64,000 bases of DNA from Solobacterium sp. (GCA_017543025.1 JAFYGX010000239.1:14725-78724), one strand, 5' to 3'; shown: positions 34,306-44,078, numbered from the stretch's first letter. The notes: generated by a model not told the origin, from the sequence alone. Made by a program: numbers and translations.

Positions 34306-35529
34306 TCAGCGATTCAGCTGGTTTTTTATGTGGAGAATTTCGTTATCCACAATTTCTGTTGTTTCTTCATCCGGTGAGAAGAGCGAACTGTACGAAAAGA
34401 ACACCACGCCGTCTCCTCCCTGCGTAAAGACGGTCTCCATCTGACGCGCCATCATGTCGTCGTGATTCACCCACTCCAGGTTGGCTTCTTCATTATCCGA
34501 AGAAACACTGACTCTGGCACCGATTACATATGCCGCAAGTCCTGCCATCAGACGCACATCGCTGCTGCCTTTTACCTGCAGCCATTCCTGCCAGGTCGGC
34601 TCAAACGGTTTGACCGGATGCAGATAACCCCAGTAAATCTGAGGAATCAGATAATCCACAGTTCCCTGTTCCACCCAATGGTAAGGATTGCCGAACAGCA
34701 GACTGATACAGTTATCTATATTTCCTGCCGGGGAGATACCGAATTCCATATCCGCATCAAACGCCTTGACGGTATCATGCAGCTCCTTTACCATCTCATC
34801 CACATTTGCCGTACGGAATTCTTCCAGTGTAAGCGACGGGTTTTCTTCCTGTGCAGTCGAGTAGATATAGGCATCAAAATTCTTTGCGGTTTCATACGGA
34901 TAGAAATAATCATCCATATGTATTCCTGCAGGATGATACTTTTCCATGAGTTCGGAAACAACCGAGCAGATCAGCTGTCTTACTTCCGGATAAGCGGGAT
35001 TCAGATAATACCGGTCACCCACCTGACGGACACGCTCATCATTCTTTGCGATCCAGCGGCGGATAATAAAATCCTCCGGCAGCGACTGTACTTCATCGAC
35101 TTTTACCGAGCGCATCGGGTTGATCCAGGCATGAACTGCGATCCCGTTTTTCTCTGCTTCCGCAGCGAAGATCGCATACGGATCATAATCCGTATTGCTC
35201 ATATAGGAAGCGCGCGGGTATATCGCTGAATCATAGATCGCATCCGTAAACGCAACCGCGTGAAGATAGAGCGCATTGATGCCGAGATCATTCATATTGC
35301 TTACTGCGTTCTGCACATAGGCGGTGAATTCTTCTTCATCCATCTCACTGCAGTAACCCTTGTATTCAAGATAGGAAAACCAGACTCCGACCGTCTCTCT
35401 GCGATCTGCCTCCGGCTGTGCCGAACCGGATGAAACATAATCCTGTGAAGAGTCCGCGGTATGGTTTCCGCAGCCGCCGTACAGCAGGATACTTCCGGCC
35501 AGCAGAAGCGGCAGTACCTTACGAAGCAC
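34306..35529 (-). CDS. Lipoprotein, GH10-like (GHL10/YngK-type) glycoside hydrolase family
   Basis: 407 residues from GTG 35529, which has GGAG 10 nt upstream and overlaps the end of the upstream gene; the longer ATG frame (35580) would place charged residues before the signal. The signal peptide ends in a lipobox (SILLYGGC), then the barrel domain: GVWFSYLEYKG, GINALYLHAVAFTD, AWINPMRS, GIHMDDYFYP and DYLIPQIYWGY. These match the DUF187/GHL10 family found on bacterial surfaces and probably acting on cell-wall or host glycans. Membrane-anchored, extracellular. Confidence 0.85.
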   Translation of the reverse strand: MLRKVLPLLLAGSILLYGGCGNHTADSSQDYVSSGSAQPEADRRETVGVWFSYLEYKGYCSEMDEEEFTAYVQNAVSNMNDLGINALYLHAVAFTDAIYDSAIYPRASYMSNTDYDPYAIFAAEAEKNGIAVHAWINPMRSVKVDEVQSLPEDFIIRRWIAKNDERVRQVGDRYYLNPAYPEVRQLICSVVSELMEKYHPAGIHMDDYFYPYETAKNFDAYIYSTAQEENPSLTLEEFRTANVDEMVKELHDTVKAFDADMEFGISPAGNIDNCISLLFGNPYHWVEQGTVDYLIPQIYWGYLHPVKPFEPTWQEWLQVKGSSDVRLMAGLAAYVIGARVSVSSDNEEANLEWVNHDDMMARQMETVFTQGGDGVVFFSYSSLFSPDEETTEIVDNEILHIKNQLNR

Positions 35530-36148
35530 GGGTAATGAACTCCGATCTCGGCAGAGTTTCAATCCACTTGCAGAAGGCACGCCATTCCGGAAGGCGATGA
35601 TCCTTCCGCTGGAAATAGATCGTTTTCAGCTGCCGGTAATTCGTCGTCATCCTGGCGGTCAGCCGGAATCCCGCAGGGTTGGAATAAAGGATTTCCAGAT
35701 ATTTGCGGCTGGCGAGCTCATCCAGCGTCGTAGTATCCTTTCCGTCTTCCCGCAATGACTCAATATCCCGTTTCAGATCATTGTATTCCTGCGTCTTACG
35801 CTTCATGATCTCAATGATGCCCGGGTCTACATATTCGTTATATACACTGTCGAGATCAAATTTCGTAATCCGATGCATGGTTGACTGAGAACTTACGAAA
35901 TCCAGGAAGTGATACCGTTCTGCTTCAACCCATGCCTTGTTGGAAAAAGTCAGGTCAAACTGAACGATCACTCCGTTGAGAAAATTGTCATGTCCGCTTC
36001 CGGTCTTCGACTGTGCCAGACGGATCGTACGCTCTGTAATCTCATCATCCAGTGCATTCAGATCCACTGCCATCGGATACTTCGATCCCCGGACGGATTC
36101 TTCCAGTCCGTAAATATTCACATTTGATACAACATCCTGCCAGTTCAT
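35519..36148 (-). CDS. ThyX-superfamily-like protein of unknown activity
   Basis: 209 residues. Segments SGHDNFLNGVIVQFDLTFSN, RYHFLDFVSSQSTMHRITKF and RMTTNYRQLKTIYFQRKDHR recall ThyX-like proteins of Bacillota and their phages, but the ThyX motif RHRxxSxNxxSxR is not present in standard form, so flavin-dependent thymidylate synthesis is doubtful. Overlaps mnmG by 4 nt, an insertion in the usual mnmG-rsmG order. The family call is from memory of the pattern. Confidence 0.5.
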   Translation of the reverse strand: MNWQDVVSNVNIYGLEESVRGSKYPMAVDLNALDDEITERTIRLAQSKTGSGHDNFLNGVIVQFDLTFSNKAWVEAERYHFLDFVSSQSTMHRITKFDLDSVYNEYVDPGIIEIMKRKTQEYNDLKRDIESLREDGKDTTTLDELASRKYLEILYSNPAGFRLTARMTTNYRQLKTIYFQRKDHRLPEWRAFCKWIETLPRSEFITRAS

Positions 36149-38019
36149 GATTCAATCTCCTTTCGTTTTCGAATAGCTATTGCAAGCACGGCGATATCTG
36201 CCGGATTTACACCGGAGATCCGGGATGCCTGCCCCATTGTTGCGGGCTTATAGGTATTCAGCTTCTGTCTGCCTTCCAGAGAAAGATGTTCCACAGCATC
36301 ATAGTCAAATTCCACGCCAAGGGGAACTTCTTCCATTGCCTGCAGCTTGGCAGCCTCCCGTTTTGCCTTATCGATATATCCTTTATATTTGACTCCGATA
36401 TCACATTGTTCCGCCAGCTTCTCATCCGCATTTTCTCCAAGCAGCTCATACAGCTTCCGGCTTGTAATGCCCGGCCGCTTCAGCAGTTCATACCCGCTTT
36501 CTCCGCGATGCTCCGGGGTAAAATTCGGATCCCTGCACAGGATTTCCGTAAGTCCCGGATCATCCAGATGAAACCTGGCTTCCTTCAGCCGTTCCTCCAT
36601 TGCATTCAGTTCTGCCTGTTTTTTCTCGTATGCGGCGTAGCGCGCTTCACTGATCAGTCCGACTTCTCTTCCTTTCTCAATGAGCCGCTGTTCGGCATTG
36701 TCATGCCGCAGCAGCAGACGGAATTCCGCTCTTGATGTCAGAAGACGATATGGTTCCTTTGTTCCCTTTGCTGTAAGATCATCAATCAGAACGCCGATAT
36801 ATGCTTCATCTCGCCGCAGAACCAGCGGTTTTCTCTCCCGCAGTTTCTGAACGGCGTTGATCCCTGCCATAAGCCCCTGACCGGCTGCTTCCTCATATCC
36901 GGATGTACCGTTGATCTGCCCTGCCGTAAACAGATTTTCTATGATCTTGTTTTCAAGAGAAGGCTTCATCTGTATCGGATCCACTGCATCATATTCAATC
37001 GCATAGGCATATTTTTTTATAATGCAGTGTTCAAATCCGGGAAGTGTATGCGTCATTGCCTCCTGTACCTCTCTTGGCAGAGAGGTGGAAAATCCCTGTA
37101 CATAGGTGGTATCCATGGACAGACTCTCCGGTTCAAGAAACAGCAGGTGTCTTGGCTTATCCGCAAACCGGACCAGCTTGTCTTCTATCGAAGGGCAATA
37201 CCGCGGGCCGACCCCTTTTACCACACCGGAATACATGGAAGAACGCTTCAGATTCTTCAGAATGATTTCATGGGTTTCCGGTGTTGTCCAGGTCATGTAG
37301 CAGCTGACCTGTTCTTCATACGGGCGGATATGCGTTGTTGTTTCGGAGAAGCTGACAAATCCCGGTGTTCCGGGTTCAAGTTCTGTCTTTGAAAAATCGA
37401 TGGAAGCCGTCAGTACTCTGGGCGGTGTTCCTGTCTTCAGCCGGAAGGTTTTCAGTCCGTTCTGCCGCAGAGATTCCGAAAGCAGTTCCGTGGTTGGTTC
37501 CCGATCCGGTCCGCCCGGTACCACTTCATCACTGATCATGTTCAGACCGGCCATATAGGTACCGGTTGTGAGAATCACAATCTGTGCGGAAAGAACTGTA
37601 CCGTCATTCAGCGTAACGCCCTGCACCTTCTGATTCTGTACGTTCAGCTTTGTCGTCATGCCTTCGATGACCGTCAAATGTTCCTGTCTGTCCAGGACAT
37701 CCTGCATCATCCTTGCATAGGCAATCTTATCCGACTGAACCCGAAGCGCCCGGACACCCGGCCCCTTTGCCGTATTCAGCATCTTGAACTGCAGTGCAGT
37801 CGCATCAGCCGTAACCGGCATCTGGCCGCCCAGCGCGTCAATCTCCCGCACGACAATTCCCTTGGCAGGTCCGCCTACCGAAGGATTGCACGGCATCTTC
37901 CCGATATTCTCTTTTCTTAATGTAATCATAGCAGTCTTTACGCCGAGCCGGGCACACGCAAGTGCCGCTTCGATTCCGGCATGACCGCCGCCGATTACAA
38001 TGACTTCATAATCCGACAT
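36145..38019 (-). CDS. mnmG: tRNA uridine-5-carboxymethylaminomethyl modification FAD enzyme
   Basis: 624 residues (GidA). FAD-binding VIVIGGGHAGIEAALACARL, CNPSVGGPAKGIVVREIDAL, and GQINGTSGYEEAAGQGLMAG are invariant; the C-terminal helical domain ends with GVNPADIAVLAIAIRKRK. Works with MnmE (18868-20187) at the tRNA wobble uridine. Overlaps the upstream gene by 14 nt. Confidence 0.98.
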   Translation of the reverse strand: MSDYEVIVIGGGHAGIEAALACARLGVKTAMITLRKENIGKMPCNPSVGGPAKGIVVREIDALGGQMPVTADATALQFKMLNTAKGPGVRALRVQSDKIAYARMMQDVLDRQEHLTVIEGMTTKLNVQNQKVQGVTLNDGTVLSAQIVILTTGTYMAGLNMISDEVVPGGPDREPTTELLSESLRQNGLKTFRLKTGTPPRVLTASIDFSKTELEPGTPGFVSFSETTTHIRPYEEQVSCYMTWTTPETHEIILKNLKRSSMYSGVVKGVGPRYCPSIEDKLVRFADKPRHLLFLEPESLSMDTTYVQGFSTSLPREVQEAMTHTLPGFEHCIIKKYAYAIEYDAVDPIQMKPSLENKIIENLFTAGQINGTSGYEEAAGQGLMAGINAVQKLRERKPLVLRRDEAYIGVLIDDLTAKGTKEPYRLLTSRAEFRLLLRHDNAEQRLIEKGREVGLISEARYAAYEKKQAELNAMEERLKEARFHLDDPGLTEILCRDPNFTPEHRGESGYELLKRPGITSRKLYELLGENADEKLAEQCDIGVKYKGYIDKAKREAAKLQAMEEVPLGVEFDYDAVEHLSLEGRQKLNTYKPATMGQASRISGVNPADIAVLAIAIRKRKEIES

Positions 38020-38917
38020 ATCTTACCGCTTCCCGCAGGAATTCCTTCTCTTCATCGTCCTCCTCTGTCACTATCGCAAAAGAGGGACTTCCTCCCCGCA
38101 GACCAATCTCATCTGCGGTGATCCTATACAGTAGCAGCTTGCCCAGTATATTCCGGATACGCTTCATCCGGTCCGCTGTTCCGGATACAAATGGAACTGT
38201 GATTTCCACCCGTCCTTCCGTTACCCGGAATACGTCACAGACAGATCCGCGAACCGGTTCATATTCTCCGCTGACCACCAGTTTTTTTACAAGCCTGCGG
38301 CAGCGGGCAAGTTCCCGTTCACCACGATCCTCTTCTGGCATTCTTGCCTGAATCAGCCGGAGCTGCTGACGGATTTCATCAAGCGCAAAGATGGAATCCG
38401 GTTCATAGGTCTGGCTTTCTGCCCACACATCAATTCCCCGCTCTTCCGCCAGGCGAAGAATCCGTACCGTCGCCGCTTCATCATTCTTATCCAGATAGGT
38501 AAAGCTTTCCAGTCTGTCATTGATGTGCAAACCGGCTTCTTCCGGAAATACCGGCGAGCTGAAATAAACGCAGTCCTTCAGACTCAGACAGTTCATTTTA
38601 TCGGGTACGCTTCCTTTGCGTGAAGCTCCCTCGATCGCTTCTTTCAGCTTTGCCTTACTGCTGTAGCCATTGGCGGTTCTGTATCGCCGCCACATCTCAT
38701 CCAGTGACAGCCGGTATGATCCTTCGTAATGTGCATATCCGACCAGTCCTTTTTTTCGCTGTGACTGCCCGTACGCATAGAAAAACAGAAGATCTCCCGG
38801 TTTAAAATCGGTAAATCCCGCCCGTGAGGAAAGGCGCCAGAAATTCACATTCCGGCTGCCGCACAGGCGGTGATATTCAATCATTTCCTGATCTGTCGTA
38901 TAGGCAATCGAACTCAT
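38006..38917 (-). CDS. Uncharacterised protein, possible EVE/PUA-like N-terminal domain
   Basis: 303 residues. The first about 150 (FKPGDLLFFYAYGQ, KKGLVGYAHYEGSYRLS, LKDCVYFSSPVF) have the order 'PGD-hydrophobic ... GxVGxG ... F-x-P' of EVE/PUA-type nucleic-acid-base readers; the remainder is charged and helical with an acidic end. I do not recognise the family, and the EVE reading is tentative. Lies between fhs (9 nt) and mnmG (14-nt overlap), so co-transcribed with tRNA-modification and one-carbon genes. Confidence 0.55.
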   Translation of the reverse strand: MSSIAYTTDQEMIEYHRLCGSRNVNFWRLSSRAGFTDFKPGDLLFFYAYGQSQRKKGLVGYAHYEGSYRLSLDEMWRRYRTANGYSSKAKLKEAIEGASRKGSVPDKMNCLSLKDCVYFSSPVFPEEAGLHINDRLESFTYLDKNDEAATVRILRLAEERGIDVWAESQTYEPDSIFALDEIRQQLRLIQARMPEEDRGERELARCRRLVKKLVVSGEYEPVRGSVCDVFRVTEGRVEITVPFVSGTADRMKRIRNILGKLLLYRITADEIGLRGGSPSFAIVTEEDDEEKEFLREAVRYVGL

Positions 38918-38926
38918 AGTGTGTTC

Positions 38927-40594
38927 TCAGAAAATTCCGTAACTGTTTCCGTTTTCATCTACGCCCATATGAACCGCTGCCGGTACGGCAGGAAGCCCGG
39001 GCATAGTCAGAATCGATCCGGTATAGGCAACGATAAATCCTGCACCGCGTGAAATCGAAAGGTCCTTTACGTGAATTGCAAAGTGTTCCGGCCTTCCTTT
39101 GATATTCGGATCGTCAGTCAGCGAAAGCGGCGTCTTTGCCATGCATACCGGAACTCTGTCCCAGCCGTTGGCAATAAAGATCTTGATCTTTTCCAGTGCA
39201 AGATCACTGTATTCCACATCATCTGCACCGTATACAGTCTTTGCGATCGCAGCAATCTTATTCTGAATCGTATCCGTTTCATCATAGATCGGATGGTAGT
39301 GGGATTCTTCTCTGCACAGTTCCGTTACGTGTTTTGCCAGTTCAATTGTTCCGTTTCCGCCGTTTGCCCATCCATCGCTCTCTTCTGCCGGATAACCGTG
39401 CTCTCTGCACCAGCTGAGCAACGCTTCCACTTCCTTCGGCGTATCCGCAGAGAATTTGTTTACGGCAATCAGGAACGGTACACCGAATGCCTGAATGCTT
39501 TCAACATGTTTCTGAAGGTTCTTCGCCCCCTCCAGCATCGCTTCGACATTTTCTTCTTCGAGATGAGCCGAATCCACGCCGCCGTGCATCTTCAGTGCAC
39601 GGACCGTCGCAACAATGACAACCGCATTCGGCTTCAGTCCGCCGAGCCGGCATTTGATATCAAGGAACTTTTCAGCTCCGAGATCCGCTCCGAATCCGGC
39701 TTCGGTCACAACATAATCCGCAAGCTTCAGTGCGGTGCGGGTTGCGATCAGCGAGTTGCAGCCATGGGCGATATTCGCAAACGGTCCGCCATGGACAAAT
39801 ACCGGCGTATGTTCCAGCGTCTGAACCAGATTCGGCATAATCGCATCTTTCATCACCACCGCTGCCGCACCATCTGCTTCAAGATCTTTTACAGTAACCG
39901 GTTTGTTGTCATAGGTATAAGCAACAATACAGCTGCTGACCCGCTGCCGGAAATCTTCCAGGTCTTTTGAAAGACAGAGGATTGCCATAATCTCCGTCGC
40001 AACCGTAATCACAAAGTGATCTTTGCGTTCCACGCCGTTCGTATCTTTATCCTGAGCAATCGTAATCGAACGGAGTGTACGGTCATTCATATCCAGGCAC
40101 CGTTTCCATTCCACCCGGTTCGGGTCAATATTCAGCGGGTTTCCCTGATAAATGCTGTTATCCAGCATCGCAGCGATCAGGTTGGTGGCGGTTGTAATTG
40201 CATGCATGTCACCTGTAAAATGGAGATTGATTGACTCCATCGGTACTACCTGTGCATAACCTCCGCCTGCTGCACCGCCTTTGAGTCCGAATACCGGTCC
40301 AAGCGACGGTTCCCGGAGACATGCCATTACATTGACTCCGATTTTCGCCAGTCCATCCGCAAGCCCGACTGTTGTTGTAGATTTTCCTTCGCCTGCCTTT
40401 GTCGGGTTGATTGCCGTTACAAGAATCAGCTTTCCGTCTTCTCTGTCATTCAGTGTATCCAGCAGTTTCAGTGAAACCTTTGCCTTATCATTTCCATAAG
40501 GAATGAGATACGCTTCCGGGATTCCCGCTTTCTCAGCGATGACGCTGATATCTTCCAGCGTCGCTTCCTGAGCGATCTTCAAATCGTTGTTCAT
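38927..40594 (-). CDS. fhs: Formate--tetrahydrofolate ligase
   Basis: 555 residues from ATG 40594 with AAGGAGAAGG upstream. NPTKAGEGKSTTTVGLADGL is the ATP site; EPSLGPVFGLKGGAAGGGYAQ and VVTEAGFGADLGAEKFLDIK are family signatures. Makes 10-formyl-THF from formate for purine and fMet-tRNA synthesis in anaerobes. 25 nt after recR. Confidence 0.97.
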   Translation of the reverse strand: MNNDLKIAQEATLEDISVIAEKAGIPEAYLIPYGNDKAKVSLKLLDTLNDREDGKLILVTAINPTKAGEGKSTTTVGLADGLAKIGVNVMACLREPSLGPVFGLKGGAAGGGYAQVVPMESINLHFTGDMHAITTATNLIAAMLDNSIYQGNPLNIDPNRVEWKRCLDMNDRTLRSITIAQDKDTNGVERKDHFVITVATEIMAILCLSKDLEDFRQRVSSCIVAYTYDNKPVTVKDLEADGAAAVVMKDAIMPNLVQTLEHTPVFVHGGPFANIAHGCNSLIATRTALKLADYVVTEAGFGADLGAEKFLDIKCRLGGLKPNAVVIVATVRALKMHGGVDSAHLEEENVEAMLEGAKNLQKHVESIQAFGVPFLIAVNKFSADTPKEVEALLSWCREHGYPAEESDGWANGGNGTIELAKHVTELCREESHYHPIYDETDTIQNKIAAIAKTVYGADDVEYSDLALEKIKIFIANGWDRVPVCMAKTPLSLTDDPNIKGRPEHFAIHVKDLSISRGAGFIVAYTGSILTMPGLPAVPAAVHMGVDENGNSYGIF

Positions 40595-40619
40595 GGCTTT
40601 TCCTTCTCCTTTTTTTCTT

Positions 40620-41216
40620 TTACTGCATTGCCTTTCTGTCTGACAACGCATGTGTCAGTGTAATTTCATCTGCGTAATCCAGAAGCCCGCCTGCCGGCAA
40701 TCCATGTGCGATCCGTGTTACAAGCAGACCCGGACATTCCTTTTTCAGCAGCCGGTCCAGATACATCGCTGTCGTTTCTCCGTCCATTGTGGCACTGGTG
40801 GCGATAATCACTTCCTGCGCCTGTTTTGCCCGGCTGATCAGTTCCTGCAGATTCAGGTCTTCCGGAAGGATTCCCTTGGAAGAGGAAATCAATCCGTTGA
40901 GCACATGGTAAACACCATGGTATTCTCCGGTCCGTTCCATTGCCGTGACATCCTTCGGTGACTGAACGACAAAAATCTGCCCTCTGCTGCGCTCTTTATC
41001 CTGACAGATGGAACACTCCTCTTCATCTGTGAGATTGCCGCAGACAGGGCATCGATGAAGTTTCTGTGCCGCATCTTTCAGCGCATCCGCAAACCGGAAG
41101 GTTTCTTCCGGCTGCTGTTCTGCAATCATCAGCGCATATCGTTCTGCGGTTTTTTCTCCGACTCCGGGCAGTGTGCGAAACTGTTCAATCAGTACCTGAA
41201 GACTTTTCGGATACAT
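40620..41216 (-). CDS. recR: Recombination protein RecR
   Basis: 198 residues: helix-hairpin-helix (TLPGVGEKTAERYA), a C4 zinc finger (CPVCGNLTDEEECSIC) and a TOPRIM domain (FVVQSPKDVTAMERTGEY). Loads RecA with RecF/RecO at gaps. Follows ybaB after 3 nt in the conserved dnaX-ybaB-recR order. Confidence 0.97.
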   Translation of the reverse strand: MYPKSLQVLIEQFRTLPGVGEKTAERYALMIAEQQPEETFRFADALKDAAQKLHRCPVCGNLTDEEECSICQDKERSRGQIFVVQSPKDVTAMERTGEYHGVYHVLNGLISSSKGILPEDLNLQELISRAKQAQEVIIATSATMDGETTAMYLDRLLKKECPGLLVTRIAHGLPAGGLLDYADEITLTHALSDRKAMQ

Positions 41217-41219
41217 GTA

Positions 41220-41528
41220 TTACAGTCCCGGGATCGATACGCCCTGCGTAATTGATCCGAGCTTCTCTTCCCGTTCCGTACGTGCCTGCTCCACCGCGCT
41301 GTTAAATGCGATCAGCAGCATATCCTGCAGTTCTTCCCGGTTTTCCCTTTCCATCAGTTCTTCCGGAATGGAAATTTCAGTTGCTTCGTTATTCCCTTTG
41401 ATTTTCACACAGACCCCTTCCGATCCGCCGGTTCTTCCTTCATAGATCGTTTCATCGAGTTCCTGTTCGATCTTCTTCAGCTTCTTCTGCATCTGCTGCG
41501 CCTGTTCCATCAATCTTCTCATATCCAT
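41220..41528 (-). CDS. ybaB: YbaB/EbfC-family nucleoid-associated protein
   Basis: 102 residues: MEQAQQMQKKLKKIEQELDE helix at the N-terminus and EELQDMLLIAFNSAVEQA near the C-terminus, as in YaaK/YbaB. Small dimeric DNA-binding protein; always between dnaX and recR. Confidence 0.95.
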   Translation of the reverse strand: MDMRRLMEQAQQMQKKLKKIEQELDETIYEGRTGGSEGVCVKIKGNNEATEISIPEELMERENREELQDMLLIAFNSAVEQARTEREEKLGSITQGVSIPGL

Positions 41529-41533
41529 AAGTG

Positions 41534-43330
41534 TTATTCTCCTCCGTCGATAATCTCGACATTTTCTTTTCCGAACAGATCAAGTACTGCCTGTTCTGTA
41601 TCATATTTCTCTTCTGTTTTTTCTGCCGCCTGCGGCCGCTGTATGACAGATGGCTCCGGCAGAGTTCCGGATCTGCTGCGGGAGCGGAATTCATCCACTG
41701 CCGCCCGGTATTCTTCCTCGGTCACTGCAGCTACGGCTTTATCGATGCCGCTTTCTTTCAGATAGGTATAAATTCCAAGTTCAAATTCCGGTTCTTCAAA
41801 CATATGCACGGCCGCTTCCGAACCGGTAAAGAGCAGAATATCTTTTCCTGCTGCCCTCAGCTTCATCTGCCGAAGACCTGCATTATACCGGTTCAAGACC
41901 GGGCCTGCCAGCAGACCGGCAAGAAGCGGTTCCGCTGCTGCCTTTTCGCTTTTACTGCACTGCACCAGAAGTCCGAGTACTGCAAGCGGAGAGCGGTCCT
42001 TTTCTGCCGCAGCTCGGATGGTCGGTTCTGCAGCCGGCTGAGACGGTGTTTTAAGCGGTTCTGTTTTTCCGGCATCAGAAACTGTACGCAGCGGTTCGCT
42101 CTGTTTTGTCGCTGGTTCACCTGGCGAAGCTTCCTTCCGTACAGCTGATACAGCCGGCGTGCTCCATGTCTTCTCAGAGGGTGCCGCCGGTTTTGCCGAA
42201 GGTACTGACACGGTATTCTGTCCCGGCTGTTTCCGGATCTCTGCAGCAGAGAGCTGTGCATCCGGATTCATCAGTTCAAGACAAGCGATTTCAAATATTG
42301 AAGTAACGGAGCGTGCAGTCCTGTACCGTTCCTGTGCTTTCATCAGAACATCAATCATTGACAGAAGTTCCGATACCGGATGTTCACTCAGCTTAATCGC
42401 CTGCTCTTCTTTCAGCATATGAAGATATGCGGCGTTCTTTGTATATTGATAGATAATTCCGTCTTTCAGATCAGAAATCAGATCTTCAGTCAGTCTTCTG
42501 AGATCTGTTCCATGCGATTCACAGCTTCTGATCCGCGTCAGGACGCTTTCCAGATCACGGGCGAATATTCCGTTCAGAAGCTCGATCTGCTCACTTAGTG
42601 ATGCAAGTCCGAAGATCGAATCAATCACCTGTTCACTGATGATCCCATTTCCATAGGCTCTTGCCTGTTCCAGAATCGAAAGCGAATCCCGCATTCCACC
42701 ATCTGCCAGCTCCGCAATTTTCCGGGCGGCTTCCGGTTCCAGCGTAAATCCTTCCTGCCCGGCAATCATCAGAAGATGAGTCTGGATCTCCGGCGTATCC
42801 ACTTTTGAAAAATCAAATCGCTGACAGCGGGAAATGATGGTTTTCAGAAGTTTCTGGGGATCTGTCGTTGCCAGAATAAAGATCACATGTTCCGGCGGTT
42901 CTTCCAATGTCTTCAGCAATGCACTTGCGGCACTGGAGGACAGCTGATGTACTTCATCGATGATATAGATCTTATGTTTTCCCATCATCGGTGACAGTCT
43001 GGCTCGTTCGATCAGATCACGGATGTCTTCAACATGCGTTTCATTTGCGGCGTTGATTTCAATAATATCCGGATGTGTTCCTTCAATCGCCGCCCTGCAG
43101 TTTTCACATTCATTGCAGGGCGCATGATCGGGATCTGCGCAGTTCACCGCGCGGGCAAGCAGTCTTGCCATCGAAGTCTTTCCGGTACCTCTTGGCCCGC
43201 AGAAAAGATAGGCATGTCCGACACGGTTTTCCTTTACCGCATTTCTGATCGCCTGTACTACATATTTCTGTCCGACCAGTTCATCAAAGGTCTGCGACCG
43301 GTATTTCTGATAAAGCGCAATACTGCTCAT
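41534..43330 (-). CDS. dnaX: DNA polymerase III subunits gamma/tau
   Basis: 598 residues. AAA+ clamp-loader core with Walker A GPRGTGKTSMAR, zinc site CADPDHAPCNECENC, and SSAASALLKTLEEPPEHVIF; the C-terminal 200 residues are Pro/Ala/Ser/Glu-rich linker followed by a tau-like domain. First gene of the run to atpC. A TATAAT-like element near 43360 may be its -10. Confidence 0.97.
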   Translation of the reverse strand: MSSIALYQKYRSQTFDELVGQKYVVQAIRNAVKENRVGHAYLFCGPRGTGKTSMARLLARAVNCADPDHAPCNECENCRAAIEGTHPDIIEINAANETHVEDIRDLIERARLSPMMGKHKIYIIDEVHQLSSSAASALLKTLEEPPEHVIFILATTDPQKLLKTIISRCQRFDFSKVDTPEIQTHLLMIAGQEGFTLEPEAARKIAELADGGMRDSLSILEQARAYGNGIISEQVIDSIFGLASLSEQIELLNGIFARDLESVLTRIRSCESHGTDLRRLTEDLISDLKDGIIYQYTKNAAYLHMLKEEQAIKLSEHPVSELLSMIDVLMKAQERYRTARSVTSIFEIACLELMNPDAQLSAAEIRKQPGQNTVSVPSAKPAAPSEKTWSTPAVSAVRKEASPGEPATKQSEPLRTVSDAGKTEPLKTPSQPAAEPTIRAAAEKDRSPLAVLGLLVQCSKSEKAAAEPLLAGLLAGPVLNRYNAGLRQMKLRAAGKDILLFTGSEAAVHMFEEPEFELGIYTYLKESGIDKAVAAVTEEEYRAAVDEFRSRSRSGTLPEPSVIQRPQAAEKTEEKYDTEQAVLDLFGKENVEIIDGGE

Positions 43331-43435
43331 TCGTTCATTCCTTCCGCCCCATTATATATGATTGTGTCCGTTGTTTCTTCATTGCGGTATCGTTTTTTCC
43401 TTCTTTCAACAGTATCCGGATGCGCTGATAATGAT

Positions 43436-43465
43436 CAAAATACCCGTACATCCTTATACGGGTAT
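43436..43465 (-). terminator. Terminator after tadA
   Basis: Minus strand ATACCCGTA-taaggatg-TACGGGTAT (9 bp, 43440-43465) followed by TTTT, just after the tadA stop. Confidence 0.8.
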
Positions 43466-43466
43466 C

Positions 43467-43982
43467 TCATTCCTGCGATTCGTTCCTGTTCTGTTTTGCC
43501 ATGAGTTTCTTTTGTTTTGTTATTTCCCGTTTCTCCCGGAAGAAGGAAGAAAGGATTTCCTTACATTCCTCTTTCAGAACTCCGCCTGTCAGTTCTTTCG
43601 GATAGGTACCGATATGAGGAATTTCCTTTACATGAATCCGGCTTACCGTAGCCCCTCCTTTGGGGTCTTCGGTTCCGTAATACAGATGGTGAATTCTGGA
43701 GAGACTGATTGCGCCAGCACACATCATACATGGTTCAAGTGTCACATAGAGATCACAGTCATTCAGACACCAGGTATCAAGTTTCCGGGATGCTTTCTGG
43801 ATCGCAAGCAGTTCCGCATGAGCGCTGGCCTGACGGTTTTTCTCCCGCAGATTGTGTGCCCGTGCGATGATTTTTCCTGCCTGTACAATCACGGCTCCGA
43901 CCGGAACTTCATCCATCTGTCTGGCCTTCTCTGCTTCTTTCAGAGCAAGACGCATATAGTATTCCGCTGTCTTTTCCTTCAT
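43467..43982 (-). CDS. tadA: tRNA-specific adenosine deaminase
   Basis: 171 residues. The zinc deaminase motifs are ASAHAELLAIQ (His and catalytic Glu) and LEPCMMCAGAI. Makes inosine-34 in tRNA-Arg(ACG). The C-terminal basic tail (KREITKQKKLMAKQNRN) is slightly longer than usual. It lies beside the SRP RNA as in many Bacillota. Confidence 0.95.
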   Translation of the reverse strand: MKEKTAEYYMRLALKEAEKARQMDEVPVGAVIVQAGKIIARAHNLREKNRQASAHAELLAIQKASRKLDTWCLNDCDLYVTLEPCMMCAGAISLSRIHHLYYGTEDPKGGATVSRIHVKEIPHIGTYPKELTGGVLKEECKEILSSFFREKREITKQKKLMAKQNRNESQE

Positions 43983-44004
43983 AGATATTTAACCAAAAGA
44001 AAAT

Positions 44005-44078
44005 GGCACACGCAGACAGAGGTTTGTATGGCTGCTTCCTTCCGGACCTGACCAGGTTGTATACATGACTGCTGTGCC
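44005..44078 (-). ncRNA. ffs: Signal recognition particle RNA, small (4.5S) type
   Basis: Minus strand contains the domain IV core GGTCAGGTCCGGAAGGAAGC and its ends pair (GGCACAGCAG with CTGCGTGTGCC). About 75 nt with no Alu domain, so the short form. A TATAAT box at 44085-44090 places +1 at the 5' G, and T-rich sequence follows the 3' end. Binds Ffh for co-translational membrane targeting. Confidence 0.93.

Noticed and set aside
39071..39970. A 299-codon plus-strand frame
   Set aside because: Antisense to fhs; no start signal and no protein-like composition.
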